A stretch of DNA of 50,582 bases, taken from the NCBI GenBank assembly GCA_964435235.1, contig CAYSXZ010000057.1:1-50582 (forward strand), in the 5' to 3' direction. The notes under the pieces were generated by a model that made no database searches, was not told the DNA's origin, and saw only the letters and a program-made list of their open reading frames with translations. Every line of letters begins with the position of its first letter. Position 1 is the first letter of the stretch. Source of the DNA: JAVZJR01 sp964435235. GTDB lineage: Archaea; Micrarchaeota; Micrarchaeia; Anstonellales; Bilamarchaeaceae. The position numbers and the translations under genes were made by a program. Positions 1 to 8,331 of this stretch are shown piece by piece.

Positions 1-3
1 TTA

Positions 4-201
4 TTATACTTTTCTATACTTCACAAGAATATCCGTAATATTTACATGGCTGACGAACATCCTTCTACAACAATATCTAGAGATGCCAAGTTCGTCGAGG
101 ACCACATCCGGGCTCTTCTCCTTCGTTAATTTTTTGTAATCTTCATAGAGATGACCGATGACCGCTCCACACGTAAAACATCTCACAGGGAATTCCAACA
201 T
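4..201 (-). CDS. rpoN: DNA-directed RNA polymerase subunit N (Rpb10 homologue)
   Basis: Small zinc-binding subunit of archaeal RNA polymerase that helps assemble the Rpo3/Rpo11 platform. The 65-residue length is typical of the family. The zinc site is visible as CFTCG (Cys8, Cys11) and CCRRM (Cys44, Cys45). It is the last gene of a minus-strand operon eL18-uL13-uS9-rpoN, an arrangement seen in many archaea. A 34-nt gap separates it from uS9. The stop codon lies almost at the window edge, so anything downstream in the operon is outside view. Confidence 0.95.
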   Translation of the reverse strand: MLEFPVRCFTCGAVIGHLYEDYKKLTKEKSPDVVLDELGISRYCCRRMFVSHVNITDILVKYRKV

Positions 202-235
202 ATCACCTTATTCTTTTCATACGACATATACGTAT

Positions 236-736
236 CTATCTGTATGATTTTTGGTATCTTGCCCTCGCCTTCGGGCCGCGGAATTTCTTTGGTTCGACCC
301 TTCTTGTATCTTCAACGATAAGCGATCTGTCTATCGCAGCAAACTTTTCCTTCAGATTCATCTTATCGAAATACGCAACAAGCGCGCGTGCTATTGCTGT
401 TCGCGCAGCCTGCGCCTGCCCCATAACTCCTCCACCGGTAACTGAAACATTTATGTCTATTTCATTTGCTTCAGGCCCGATGTATCTTAATGGTTCCATT
501 ATTATTTCTTTTATATAACTATTATTGAAAGATGTTAAGTTTTTATGATTTATTCTTATTACGCCACGACCGCTTCTTATCCTGGCTCTTGCTTTGCTTT
601 CCTTTCTTTTTCCTCTTGATATAACTATCTTTTCTTTTGCAATCTTTTTCTTAATGGATTTTTTCTTCTGAGGCATAGTTGCTTTCTTTTCCTTCTTTGT
701 TTCTTCTTTTGATTCGGTTTCAAGATTTTCAACCAT
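236..736 (-). CDS. rps9: 30S ribosomal protein uS9
   Basis: Small-subunit protein whose C-terminal tail reaches the P-site tRNA. The archaeal family core is recognisable from GKRKESKARARI through TGGGVMGQAQAARTAIARAL, and the protein ends with the characteristic basic KSYR tail. At 166 residues it is about 30 longer than usual. The excess is an N-terminal Glu/Lys-rich extension of about 30 residues with little predicted structure, so a shorter start at Met21 (MPQKKK) is possible. It lies 4 nt after uL13 in the same operon and is probably translationally coupled to it. Confidence 0.95.
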   Translation of the reverse strand: MVENLETESKEETKKEKKATMPQKKKSIKKKIAKEKIVISRGKRKESKARARIRSGRGVIRINHKNLTSFNNSYIKEIIMEPLRYIGPEANEIDINVSVTGGGVMGQAQAARTAIARALVAYFDKMNLKEKFAAIDRSLIVEDTRRVEPKKFRGPKARARYQKSYR

Positions 737-740
737 AATA

Positions 741-1163
741 TCAACTCTTTATCATTTTGTATCCCATCATTTCGCATAATTTTTGGACAGTTATATGTGG
801 GGACACACCATCATATTTTTTAATTGCAATTTCTCCGGCTTTAAGCTCTTTTGGGTTGCCGCTGTAAACAATTATTCTTTTGTACGCTGATTTTCCCCTC
901 GCAGTTTTCCATGGTAACATCCCCCTTATCATCCGCTTGATAAGCATATGCGGCACTCTCGGCCATTTAGGAGATAGCTCTGGGTTTCCAGTATGTTTAG
1001 CTCTTCTTCTTTGTAAATATCTTTCTACGATAACACTTGGATTTCCAGTAAGTACGATTTTTTCAGCATTTATAACGCGAATTTCTTCTCCGCTAAGAGC
1101 CTTTTTAGCAACAAACGTTGCCATCCTTCCAAAAATAACGTTTGTTCCATCTATAACTATCAT
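741..1163 (-). CDS. rpl13: 50S ribosomal protein uL13
   Basis: Large-subunit assembly protein. The core has family features: VIDGTNVIFGRMAT near the N terminus, an RRRAKHTG segment and the WKTARGKSAYKR region. The chosen ATG gives 140 residues and is preceded by an AGGTGATAAC ribosome-binding region. A GTG three codons upstream overlaps that site and is less likely. It follows eL18 directly in the operon. Nothing is unusual about length or composition. Confidence 0.95.
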   Translation of the reverse strand: MIVIDGTNVIFGRMATFVAKKALSGEEIRVINAEKIVLTGNPSVIVERYLQRRRAKHTGNPELSPKWPRVPHMLIKRMIRGMLPWKTARGKSAYKRIIVYSGNPKELKAGEIAIKKYDGVSPHITVQKLCEMMGYKMIKS

Positions 1164-1172
1164 TGTTATCAC

Positions 1173-1544
1173 CTATTTGATCACGATGACTTCTCTTCCG
1201 TTTGGGTTTGATTTGTAAAGACTTTCTATCGAAATCGCTTTTCCGCCAGCATTCGCTATGATCCTTTTTGCACTATCGCTAAATGAAAACGCTGCGATTG
1301 TAATCTTTTTGGAAAGATTTCCAGAACCGAGTACCTTTCCAGGTACTATCACCGTTCCATTTTCTAGTCCATATCTATCTATCTTACTAAGATTAACTTC
1401 TACCTTCTTCCTTCTAGGCTTGGAAAGTTCGCAAGCGACCTTTTTCCATATTGGTTTCCCGTCCTTTAATAGAGTTTCTATCAGTGATAACAAGGTTGGA
1501 TTCTCTTTTCGAGATTTAATTCTCTTTATGTTTGTTCTCTTCAT
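1173..1544 (-). CDS. rpl18e: 50S ribosomal protein eL18
   Basis: Archaeal/eukaryotic-type large-subunit protein of the uL15/eL18 fold, 123 residues, a normal archaeal length. Recognisable segments are PIWKKVACELSKPRRKKVEVN and GTVIVPGKVLGSGNLSK. It is the first gene of the minus-strand operon running to rpoN. The upstream 1545-1664 region holds AT-rich promoter sequence shared with the divergent exonuclease gene. This protein alone marks the genome as archaeal or eukaryotic rather than bacterial. Confidence 0.95.
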   Translation of the reverse strand: MKRTNIKRIKSRKENPTLLSLIETLLKDGKPIWKKVACELSKPRRKKVEVNLSKIDRYGLENGTVIVPGKVLGSGNLSKKITIAAFSFSDSAKRIIANAGGKAISIESLYKSNPNGREVIVIK

Positions 1545-1664
1545 CGAAAATCACCCGGCTCGCCTTCTTGTATAAAGAAGACTAACGCCAAAAAGCACAA
1601 ATATTTAAATGGCGAAGGTTTTAAAAAGAATGTTTCAAACAAAATCAAATTTTGAGAAGTACTC

Positions 1665-2237
1665 ATGGGGGCTTTGTACGTGGGCAGGTATTATCTAGAT
1701 ATAGAAACATACTCGAAAGGTTCGAAACCAAACCCCCTATTCGATGAAATAATAACCATTCAATTTCAGCAAATAGACGCTCATGGCGAACCAATAGGTA
1801 ATCTTCAAATATTAAAAGGATGGGAATCGTCAGAAGAACACATAGTAAGGCGGTTCTATACAAGATTTATACAGAACCGCGGGACATGGGATTTTATTCC
1901 AGTTGGTTTTAACCTAAACTTTGAATTCGATTTTTTCGAATCTAAAATTATGAAGTATATAGGGGAAAAGGAACCGAGTTTCTATAATAAACCATACATA
2001 GACCTAAAGCATCTTACCATCCTTCTGAACAATGGAAGATTTAAGGGTTCCAGTCTTCGCAGGTTTAGCACAAAACAATATGATGGCAGCGTGATAAAAG
2101 AATATTACGAAAATAGGGATTATGCGGCTATCGAGAGATACATAAAAAACGAGGCCGAGGCATTTATAGACTTTTACAGAAGGATAATAAGAAATTCAGA
2201 AAAATGGAGGGCGGATCTTGGCGTATATAATTTCTAG
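1665..2237 (+). CDS. DEDD-family 3'-5' exonuclease-like protein
   Basis: A 190-residue RNase H-fold exonuclease. The first motif is YLDIETY near residue 10, the second is GFNLNFEFDF near residue 80, and a Tyr/Asp-containing third motif falls in the region around EYYENRDY or further toward the C terminus. The pattern resembles the exonuclease domain of family B DNA polymerases, here free-standing. It is probably a DNA- or RNA-trimming enzyme; the substrate cannot be told from sequence. TATA-like sequence lies about 40 nt upstream. Its stop overlaps the convergent membrane oxidoreductase gene by 4 nt. Confidence 0.7.
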   Translation: MGALYVGRYYLDIETYSKGSKPNPLFDEIITIQFQQIDAHGEPIGNLQILKGWESSEEHIVRRFYTRFIQNRGTWDFIPVGFNLNFEFDFFESKIMKYIGEKEPSFYNKPYIDLKHLTILLNNGRFKGSSLRRFSTKQYDGSVIKEYYENRDYAAIERYIKNEAEAFIDFYRRIIRNSEKWRADLGVYNF

Positions 2238-3457
2238 AACGTATTGGCTATCTGAGAGAGCATTACTAAGAACAGAGCAAACAATATTAAGCCAGAAATA
2301 AGATGTAGTTCTCTTATGTACTTTTCCTTCATCTCGCTTACTTCCTCGATATTGGTCTTTCCGATGTAGATGACGATCGTAATTATAACCATTGGCATTA
2401 CAAAAACTATATTGTAAAGTATTAGATACATAAGCAGTTTCAACGTTACTGCTTTTGAAAGCATTCCCAGAACCATGAGATATGGACCTGAAGAACATGG
2501 TAGTAGAAATATCGAACAGATAAGTGCAATAATAGCCGTTAATAGCAGTATAAAAATATTCTTAAGCAATTTTCCATTCGTTTCTTCTTTATTGTTATCT
2601 TCACCTGCTGCCTTGAGTTTTTTAAATGCATTCTTGAGAATTGGTCTTAGAAACATCGGCATCTCCACTGCAAAGAATCCTGGCTTATAATTAAAATAAG
2701 CATTAAATTCCATAAGAGAAAGTATGAACGCAGCGCCGGTTACTATTTTATAAAAGATGTTTGCTGCATCCGTACTCACAACAAAATAATGTATCCCTAG
2801 CCCCATAAGAAAATATGATATAAAAACCACTCCTATGAAAATACTAGCGGCGAGGAGCATCAGTCTTCCACCCCTAATCATAAGTATTGTTCCAAGGAGC
2901 AGCACCATAACTGTAATGGTGCATGGATTTATAGAATCAACTATCGCAGCCCCTATTAATGTAACTAGAGTAAGCTGACTTGTTACATCTCTTTCCTCTA
3001 TCGGACTAAAAGACCATTGTGTAAAAATACCACTTAGTGTCGTATTTGCAATGTGCTCCTCTATTATCTCTTTCATCCTTTCCTTGTCGACTTCGCCAAT
3101 TATCATAGAGCGATTTTCGAGCAGTAATGTTGGTACCCCGCCTTCGTTTGGATCTTTTCCAAACCGTATGTAAAGATCGAACATTTCCTGACGATTTTTT
3201 GCATCTAAATATACCTCCTTTTTCACTATATTCAAATTATACTCTAATTTTAGTTCCTCAAGAAGCGTATCCATACGCGCACAGTGAGGGCAGCCAGCGC
3301 CATAATAGACTGTTATATCTATACTCTTACTTTCGTAGTTATTTGTGTTATCAGCAACAACTCCAAAAGAAACAGAAGTTATGCTAACTGAGATGATAAT
3401 AAAAATGAGCGACAAATATAATGGTCTCAAAAAAGATAGCATAAAATCAGCATTCAC
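2234..3457 (-). CDS. Thioredoxin-like domain fused to a CcdA/DsbD-like membrane domain
   Basis: A 407-residue membrane protein predicted to move reducing equivalents or disulfides across the membrane. A signal anchor covers residues 10-32. A thioredoxin-fold domain follows, with active site CPHC at Cys56 and Cys59 and the cis-Pro segment GGVPTLLL. The C-terminal half has about six hydrophobic helices with the CcdA hallmark cysteines, in DSINPCTITV and LPCSSGPYL. Known DsbD/CcdA proteins relay electrons between such cysteines; here donor and acceptor domains are fused. The many secreted Cys-rich proteins encoded nearby are plausible clients. It overlaps metK by 4 nt, suggesting co-transcription. 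Confidence 0.85.
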   Translation of the reverse strand: MNADFMLSFLRPLYLSLIFIIISVSITSVSFGVVADNTNNYESKSIDITVYYGAGCPHCARMDTLLEELKLEYNLNIVKKEVYLDAKNRQEMFDLYIRFGKDPNEGGVPTLLLENRSMIIGEVDKERMKEIIEEHIANTTLSGIFTQWSFSPIEERDVTSQLTLVTLIGAAIVDSINPCTITVMVLLLGTILMIRGGRLMLLAASIFIGVVFISYFLMGLGIHYFVVSTDAANIFYKIVTGAAFILSLMEFNAYFNYKPGFFAVEMPMFLRPILKNAFKKLKAAGEDNNKEETNGKLLKNIFILLLTAIIALICSIFLLPCSSGPYLMVLGMLSKAVTLKLLMYLILYNIVFVMPMVIITIVIYIGKTNIEEVSEMKEKYIRELHLISGLILFALFLVMLSQIANTF

Positions 3458-4614
3458 AATCTCACCTCTTCTCTAAGCATGTCCGCCATATCTGTTTTTT
3501 CCCATGTGAAATCCGGGTCCTCGCGACCAAAGTGTCCATAGGCAGCAGTTTTCCTGTATATAGGTCTTAAGAGGTCGAGACGTTTGATCATATCAGTAGG
3601 TTTAAAGGAGAAATGTTTTAAAACGAGTTGCTCTATCTTTTCCACCGGTATCTTATTTGTTCCTCTCGTGTCTATAAATACCGAAAGCGGCTTTGCTACC
3701 CCAATAACATATGCAATTTGAATTTCGCATTCGTCTGCAAGACCTGCAGCAACTATATTTTTTGCTACGTATCTGGCCATATATGCTCCAGAACGGTCAA
3801 CCTTCGATGGATCCTTTCCAGAGAAACAACCCCCGCCATGGTGCCCTCTTCCGCCATACGTGTCAACTATTATTTTTCTTCCAGTTACTCCAGAATCGCC
3901 ACTCGGTCCTCCTATAACAAACCTTCCAGTACCGTTAACGTGAATGATCGTTTCGTCATCGAACCATTTTCCACAGACTGGCTTGATGACATGCTTCGTG
4001 ATGTCCTCTCTTATCTGCTCAAGCGATACCTCAGGATCGTGCTGAGCAGCGACAACAACTGTATGAACCCTACTCGGTTTGTGATCTACATACTCGATCG
4101 TTACCTGTGTTTTTCCGTCTGGTCTAAGATATTTAAGCGTGCCATTCTTTCTCACCTGCGCAAGCCTAAATGCCATCTCATGGGCGAGCTGAATTGGAAG
4201 GGGCATAAGTTGCGGTGTCTCGTTTGTCGCATATCCAAACATTATCCCTTGATCCCCAGCCCCTTGTTCTCTTCCTTCACCAGCGTTAACCCCCTGTGCT
4301 ATATCCGGGGATTGTTCATGGATCGAGACGATAGTCCCGCAGGAATGGCAGTCGAACATGTATTCTGGAGAGGTGTATCCTATGTCCCTTATGACGTTGC
4401 GTGCTACCTCAGCAACGTTTACATACCCTTTCGTTGTAACCTCACCCATAACCATTACAAGACCAGTGGTGACGGCTGTTTCAACAGCAACCCGAGAGTT
4501 CGGATCCTGCTTTAGCATCTCATCAAGAATTGCATCGCTTATCTGGTCGCATATCTTATCTGGATGACCCTCTGTCACCGATTCCGACGAAAAAAGGTAT
4601 CTTTTTGTTGACAT
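3454..4614 (-). CDS. metK: S-adenosylmethionine synthetase, bacterial type
   Basis: Makes S-adenosylmethionine from methionine and ATP. The 386-residue protein shows the classical MetK landmarks GHPDKICDQISDAI near the N terminus, GAGDQGIMFGYA around residue 118 and the phosphate-loop region GGGCFSGKDPSKVDRSGAY. This is the bacterial/eukaryotic family. Most archaea instead carry a highly divergent archaeal-type synthetase, so the gene looks like an acquisition. Its 3' end overlaps the thioredoxin-CcdA gene. AT-rich promoter sequence follows the start on the plus-strand map at 4621-4690. Confidence 0.95.
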   Translation of the reverse strand: MSTKRYLFSSESVTEGHPDKICDQISDAILDEMLKQDPNSRVAVETAVTTGLVMVMGEVTTKGYVNVAEVARNVIRDIGYTSPEYMFDCHSCGTIVSIHEQSPDIAQGVNAGEGREQGAGDQGIMFGYATNETPQLMPLPIQLAHEMAFRLAQVRKNGTLKYLRPDGKTQVTIEYVDHKPSRVHTVVVAAQHDPEVSLEQIREDITKHVIKPVCGKWFDDETIIHVNGTGRFVIGGPSGDSGVTGRKIIVDTYGGRGHHGGGCFSGKDPSKVDRSGAYMARYVAKNIVAAGLADECEIQIAYVIGVAKPLSVFIDTRGTNKIPVEKIEQLVLKHFSFKPTDMIKRLDLLRPIYRKTAAYGHFGREDPDFTWEKTDMADMLREEVRL

Positions 4615-4722
4615 TTTTTCTCAACCCTCATTTATTTTTATTTTATTTTTATTTATTTCTTCTTTTCTTTTGTGATAACATTTTTTAAAAACTTTTACTA
4701 TGATTATTTCGCAGTGGTGCCT

Positions 4723-5148
4723 ATGGGAGATGAAGAAGATGAAGAGATAGCAGAGGAATACAAAGGGCCTGAAAAGGAAGAGCCAGTATACGAAGAAGAA
4801 ACTCCAGATATAGAAAGAGGGCAAAATGAGCCAGGTGCAGACATTGATAAATTGACAAACCTAATATGGAATTTTAGACGCGCGATCGAAAATTTGGACC
4901 ATCTCATAAATACTCTTAAAAGCGCTGTTGACGAAAAACAAAAGGCAGAGATAAAAGAGCAGATAATAGATGCTAGAAAGAGAGTTTTAGATGCAAAGAA
5001 GGAGTTAGATGACTACAGGTTGCAATTTAAGGATGCTGCTCCTTCTATGGGGGAGCTTGAACTAAATCTTCTAAAGCAAGAGGAGTTAGCACTTGCTGAT
5101 GCAGAAAAAATCTTAAAAGAAGGAAAAACAAAAAGAAGAAAAAAATAG
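4723..5148 (+). CDS. Acidic coiled-coil protein of unknown function
   Basis: About 141 residues. The first 40 are strongly acidic (Glu/Asp-rich, low complexity) and residues 45-141 form a predicted helical coiled coil, with heptad-like stretches such as AIENLDHLINTLKSAV. The protein ends in a basic KRRKK tail. I do not recognise a family. The ATG at 4723 is preferred because a TATA box (TTTTTTAAAAACTT, about 4681-4695) lies some 30 nt upstream. An upstream in-frame ATG at 4672 would lie before the promoter. The nitroreductase gene follows closely and may be co-transcribed. Confidence 0.65.
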   Translation: MGDEEDEEIAEEYKGPEKEEPVYEEETPDIERGQNEPGADIDKLTNLIWNFRRAIENLDHLINTLKSAVDEKQKAEIKEQIIDARKRVLDAKKELDDYRLQFKDAAPSMGELELNLLKQEELALADAEKILKEGKTKRRKK

Positions 5149-5162
5149 AAAACGAAAAAGTG

Positions 5163-5717
5163 ATGCCGATGCAGACACTCGAGGCGATAGAAAAAAGACA
5201 TTCGGTACGCGATTTTCTTAATAAAGCAGTTGAGAATGAGAAGATAATTTCTATTCTTGATGCTGCGATACGTGCACCATCTGGTATGAATAGGCAGCCG
5301 TGGTATTTTCTTGTGATTGCAGAAGAAGAAAATAAGAAGAAGGTACTATCTGCAATCGCGAGCTATAACCGTTGGATGAGCAAAGCGCCGGTAATAATTA
5401 TTGCATTTGCAGACAGTTCCGCCTTTTATGGAAGAGAGGAGCAGAAGACGTATCTTCTTGATATTGGACTTGCAATAGAAAATTTGCTCTTGGCTGCGAC
5501 CGATCTAGGGCTTGGCGCATGCGTTACTATTGGCTTTTCTGCCGAAAAGCTGCAAAAGGCGTTGGAGATACCGAAGAGGTTCATACCGATAGCCGTTATC
5601 CCTGTAGGGTACGAATCTGATGAAAAATTTGCTGATGTATTAATCAAAGAAGTTACACATTCAATAAATAAGAAAAAGAAATTTGAGGAAGTAGTATCAT
5701 TCGAAAAAATAGATTAA
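5163..5717 (+). CDS. Nitroreductase family FMN-dependent protein
   Basis: A short (184-residue) nitroreductase-fold oxidoreductase, expected to bind FMN and use NAD(P)H; the natural substrate is unknown. Family signatures are KRHSVRDF near the N terminus, AIRAPSGMNRQPWYF around residue 40 and the DIGLAIENLLLAATDLGLGAC helix in the second half. The start is uncertain because GTG, ATG and ATG codons lie in frame within ten bases. It sits just after the coiled-coil gene and is convergent with the SDR gene, whose end it overlaps by 4 nt. Confidence 0.85.
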   Translation: MPMQTLEAIEKRHSVRDFLNKAVENEKIISILDAAIRAPSGMNRQPWYFLVIAEEENKKKVLSAIASYNRWMSKAPVIIIAFADSSAFYGREEQKTYLLDIGLAIENLLLAATDLGLGACVTIGFSAEKLQKALEIPKRFIPIAVIPVGYESDEKFADVLIKEVTHSINKKKKFEEVVSFEKID

Positions 5718-6418
5718 ACATGCTTCCTGACATCTATCGCTTTACCAGTTGGTATCTTCTTCATGTTTTTTATAAGGTCTATTATTTCCAGTGCAACATC
5801 TTCCGGAACATGTTCTGCGGGCTGGCTTGATATCTGCTCCCACATCTTTGTCTGAGTCGAAGTTGGGCATATCGCATAAACCTTTATCCCCTCTCGCTCG
5901 AGTTCTTGTGCAAGAGATTCTGTAAAACCAATTACGCCAAACTTTGTTGCGCAATAAACAGCTAGATCAGCATATCCATGTTTTCCAGCTACCGATGATA
6001 TGTTTAGTATAAGCCCATCTTTCTGCTTTCGCATATACGGAATAACTTCTTTTGTGCAGTGCATAAGGCCAATAAGATTTACGTTCACTATCGCGTCTAC
6101 CATATCATCAGGCATTTCCGCAAACGACCCATAATGAAGAATGCCCGCGTTGTTTACTAAGATATTTATCCTTCCGAATTTCTCAATTGTTTTATCAAAC
6201 ATGTTTCTTATATCCGCAAGTTTTGTAACATCTGCCTGAACTAGAAGTACCTTTCCACCGATTTTGTTTATTCTCTTTGCTATCTCCTCGAGCTCTGAAA
6301 TCACCCGGCCAGCGATGACAACTGCTGCGCCGTTTTTTGCTAATTCAAGTGCTATCGCAGCCCCTATCCCTCTTCCTCCTCCAGTAACTACCGCAACCTT
6401 TTTATCTAAAAGTTTCAT
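5714..6418 (-). CDS. Short-chain dehydrogenase/reductase (FabG-like)
   Basis: NAD(P)-dependent oxidoreductase of the classical SDR superfamily, 234 residues from the preferred start MKLLDKK. Visible motifs are the cofactor loop TGGGRGIG, NNAGI, the catalytic Ser in ISSVAGKHG and YCATK with the catalytic Tyr and Lys. The closing part lacks obvious features of a specific pathway enzyme, so the substrate is open; a 3-ketoacyl reductase-like or sugar/alcohol dehydrogenase role would both fit. Seven further in-frame codons upstream are hydrophobic and overlap promoter-like sequence, so they were left out. Confidence 0.9.
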   Translation of the reverse strand: MKLLDKKVAVVTGGGRGIGAAIALELAKNGAAVVIAGRVISELEEIAKRINKIGGKVLLVQADVTKLADIRNMFDKTIEKFGRINILVNNAGILHYGSFAEMPDDMVDAIVNVNLIGLMHCTKEVIPYMRKQKDGLILNISSVAGKHGYADLAVYCATKFGVIGFTESLAQELEREGIKVYAICPTSTQTKMWEQISSQPAEHVPEDVALEIIDLIKNMKKIPTGKAIDVRKHV

Positions 6419-6456
6419 AAGAATAAGAAAACAAAACAAAACTTTTAAAGACAGTA

Positions 6457-7095
6457 TTAAAACTTCCTACTATTCGTCAACTTATCAGATCTGGTTCGCG
6501 GTCTTTCTTTTCGAATTTGGAAAATCTTTTTTATGTCCTCATCAATCGAAGAAGGTTTTACTACTTTTGGTCCTGAGCTGTCGTTGAGTTTTGCAAGCAT
6601 CTTCCCAATATTCTTTTTCAGCACCTCTGGCGTCTTTTGATTTTCTAAAATCCTTTCGAATTCATGTTGCAACAATTCTTTATTAACTCCGTTTTCATCT
6701 TTAAGACCAACGAGTGCGGCTGCAGCTTCTGAGCGTACTCGAACGTCCTCATTTTCAGAAACCAGAAGACGAAAGAGCTTCGCAGTAAACGGCGATGGGT
6801 TTGTCATCTTAAGCCCGACAATACCGCCATATTTTGTTGCGCTATTATCGTCATCAAGCATCAGACTAAATGAAGCAAGTAGGGTAGCGTCGTCCCTGCC
6901 TAACATATCTACTAAAGCCTTTGCGAGCGCCTCGCAGACCATAAAATTCTTTTCAGCAAACATCATTTCGATAAATTTTTCTTCGAACTGAACCATTCCC
7001 TGCTCTCCTGCTGCAGTTATAACTATTGTTTTATCGAACCATTTCACATTCGGATTGTTAATTTTCTCTAATATCTCTTTTTCACTCATGGCCAT
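6457..7095 (-). CDS. HEAT-repeat-like alpha-helical protein
   Basis: A 212-residue protein made almost wholly of helices, with repeated patterns such as FMVCEALAKALVDML and VRVRSEAAAALVGLKD that resemble HEAT/PBS-lyase repeats. Such repeats normally serve protein-protein interaction. The last 40 residues are basic and probably disordered. No catalytic motif is seen. It lies 38 nt upstream of the SDR gene on the same strand, so the two may be co-transcribed, and it is divergent from the CDP-alcohol phosphatidyltransferase gene. Confidence 0.6.
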   Translation of the reverse strand: MAMSEKEILEKINNPNVKWFDKTIVITAAGEQGMVQFEEKFIEMMFAEKNFMVCEALAKALVDMLGRDDATLLASFSLMLDDDNSATKYGGIVGLKMTNPSPFTAKLFRLLVSENEDVRVRSEAAAALVGLKDENGVNKELLQHEFERILENQKTPEVLKKNIGKMLAKLNDSSGPKVVKPSSIDEDIKKIFQIRKERPRTRSDKLTNSRKF

Positions 7096-7185
7096 AATAA
7101 ATAATGTGCTAGAAAGGTTTTAAAAGTGTTTTCTAATCGAACAATCAGCGGCCTGACTGCAATATTTGCGTGGATAATAAGCAAC

Positions 7186-7195
7186 CTTTATAATT
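7186..7195 (+). promoter_or_regulatory. TATA box deciding the CDP-alcohol transferase start
   Basis: The sequence CTTTATAATT lies about 26 nt before the ATG at 7216, the distance expected for a leaderless archaeal transcript. It argues that the true gene starts at 7216 and not at the upstream in-frame ATG at 7126. Confidence 0.6.
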
Positions 7196-7215
7196 TTAAC
7201 ATAAAGAAAATATCG

Positions 7216-7821
7216 ATGCTTAAGCAGAACGAAAGATTGAAAGAGATCCAAGTTAAAATTGGGGAAATCTTTTCATTTATTCCTCTTAGCCCTAATCAAT
7301 GGACCATAATTTCCATAGTAGTTGCAATAACAGGTGCGTACGAAATAATAACAGTCAATCTTATTTATGGTCTTTTTCTCTTTGTCATAGCAGGAGCAAT
7401 CGATATGTTAGATGGGGCGATTGCAAGAGCGCGAGGAGAAGAAACAAAACTAGGAGCTTTTCTGGATGGGGTATGTGACAGGTTTGTAGAAGCGTTATTT
7501 CTCTTCGCAATGATGTTTTATCCATTACCATTCATATGGCTTGACTCGAAAATCTGGCTTGCTCTTCTCATTTTTTTTGGTAGTTGTATGCCGTCTTATG
7601 TAAGGGCATATGCTGACCATACAGGAGTGCTAAGCCATGAAGAGGCAAAAAAGCTAGGAGGGGTATTTGAAAGAAGCGAGAGAATAATTCTTCTTGCCTT
7701 AGGAATGTCTGCCGGGATACTAATTTCGATGGATTATTTTGTTTATTCTGTAATAATCGCCATAATCCTCTCGATAATAACTGTGATTCAAAGAACTTGT
7801 GTGATAGCAAGAAAAGCATAG
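7216..7821 (+). CDS. CDP-alcohol phosphatidyltransferase family protein
   Basis: Integral membrane enzyme that swaps the CMP of a CDP-lipid for an alcohol head group. The metal-binding signature DG-x2-AR-x8-G-x3-D-x3-D is present in DGAIARARGEETKLGAFLDG followed by CDR. About six hydrophobic segments follow the usual family layout in 201 residues. In archaea the family includes synthases of archaetidyl-inositol phosphate, -glycerol phosphate and -serine; the sequence alone does not choose among them. An upstream ATG at 7126 would add 30 residues but lies before the TATA box. Confidence 0.85.
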   Translation: MLKQNERLKEIQVKIGEIFSFIPLSPNQWTIISIVVAITGAYEIITVNLIYGLFLFVIAGAIDMLDGAIARARGEETKLGAFLDGVCDRFVEALFLFAMMFYPLPFIWLDSKIWLALLIFFGSCMPSYVRAYADHTGVLSHEEAKKLGGVFERSERIILLALGMSAGILISMDYFVYSVIIAIILSIITVIQRTCVIARKA

Positions 7822-7855
7822 GTTTAAATATTACCATTGAGCCAATAATAACAGG

Positions 7856-7893
7856 AACCCATTGATCGGCTTTTGGCTGAGTTTGAATGGGTT
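7856..7893 (+). other. Structured 5' leader hairpin before small zinc-ribbon gene
   Basis: An 8-bp perfect outer stem, AACCCATT (7856-7863) with AATGGGTT (7886-7893), encloses a second stem UCGGC/GCUGA (7866-7870 with 7876-7880) closed by a five-base loop. It lies between a TATA-like sequence (GTTTAAATAT near 7831) and the AGGTGA ribosome-binding site at 7903. It may be a regulatory leader or a small independent RNA; no known riboswitch is recognised. Confidence 0.4.
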
Positions 7894-7916
7894 AGTATAA
7901 AATAGGTGAATATAGA

Positions 7917-8072
7917 ATGGGAGAAAGTGAAGGCGGATACGGCCGCGAAAGGAAGATGTACGATGCAGTCTGTGCAAAGTGCGGACAGCCTTGCCAGGTG
8001 CCGTTCCAGCCTACTGAAGGAAGACCGGTCTATTGTAGAAACTGCTATAGACCAAGAAGACCAAGATACTAA
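7917..8072 (+). CDS. Small CxxC zinc-ribbon protein (51 aa)
   Basis: A 51-residue protein beginning MGESEGGYGRERKMYDAV. It carries CAKCGQPCQVPF and PVYCRNCY, four cysteines in two CxxC pairs forming a zinc ribbon, and ends in an Arg-rich RPRRPRY tail. This CxGxxCxVPFxP...GRPVYCxxC pattern is a recurring small zinc-ribbon family in archaea and candidate bacteria, of unknown function, possibly nucleic-acid binding. AGGTGA lies 9 nt before the ATG. A longer overlapping frame in this segment has no such conserved pattern and is taken as a shadow. Confidence 0.75.
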   Translation: MGESEGGYGRERKMYDAVCAKCGQPCQVPFQPTEGRPVYCRNCYRPRRPRY

Positions 8073-8172
8073 AATAAAGGATGATGTTTATTTTAGGAAT
8101 ATTGGCGGATTAATGTTCTTTTGTTTTTTGATTTTATTTGATACTGAGATATCTTCGGTATCTAGTGATAAT

Positions 8173-8331
8173 ATGTTTGAAGGCGATAACAGTTGCGCTG
8201 TATGTAAAAAGGAATTAGACGAAAAGGAACGTGTTTATAGAAAAAGCCTCGTAGGAAAAACTTACACATTCTGCAAGAAATGTTTAGAAACAAAAAAAGA
8301 AGAGGTGCAAAAAATTCTGGAGCAGGATTAG
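8173..8331 (+). CDS. Small zinc-ribbon protein (52 aa)
   Basis: A 52-residue protein with two CxxC pairs, CAVCKKEL and CKKCLETKK, about 28 residues apart, consistent with a treble-clef or zinc-ribbon fold. The C terminus is a charged helix. The ATG at 8173 is chosen because the sequence before it in frame (rich in Phe, Ser and Leu) lacks protein-like conservation and overlaps the end of the preceding gene region. It follows another tiny zinc-ribbon gene at 7917 and abuts the convergent secreted-protein gene. Confidence 0.6.
   Translation: MFEGDNSCAVCKKELDEKERVYRKSLVGKTYTFCKKCLETKKEEVQKILEQD

Noticed and set aside
3628..4515. A long open frame (295 codons) opposite metK
   Set aside because: It is antisense to a clearly conserved gene and its translation shows no family pattern or plausible start signal.
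7906..8331. One continuous 141-codon frame across the two small zinc-ribbon genes
   Set aside because: Its first half lacks protein character, while another frame (7917-8072) encodes a recognisable zinc ribbon; only the last 52 codons look real.
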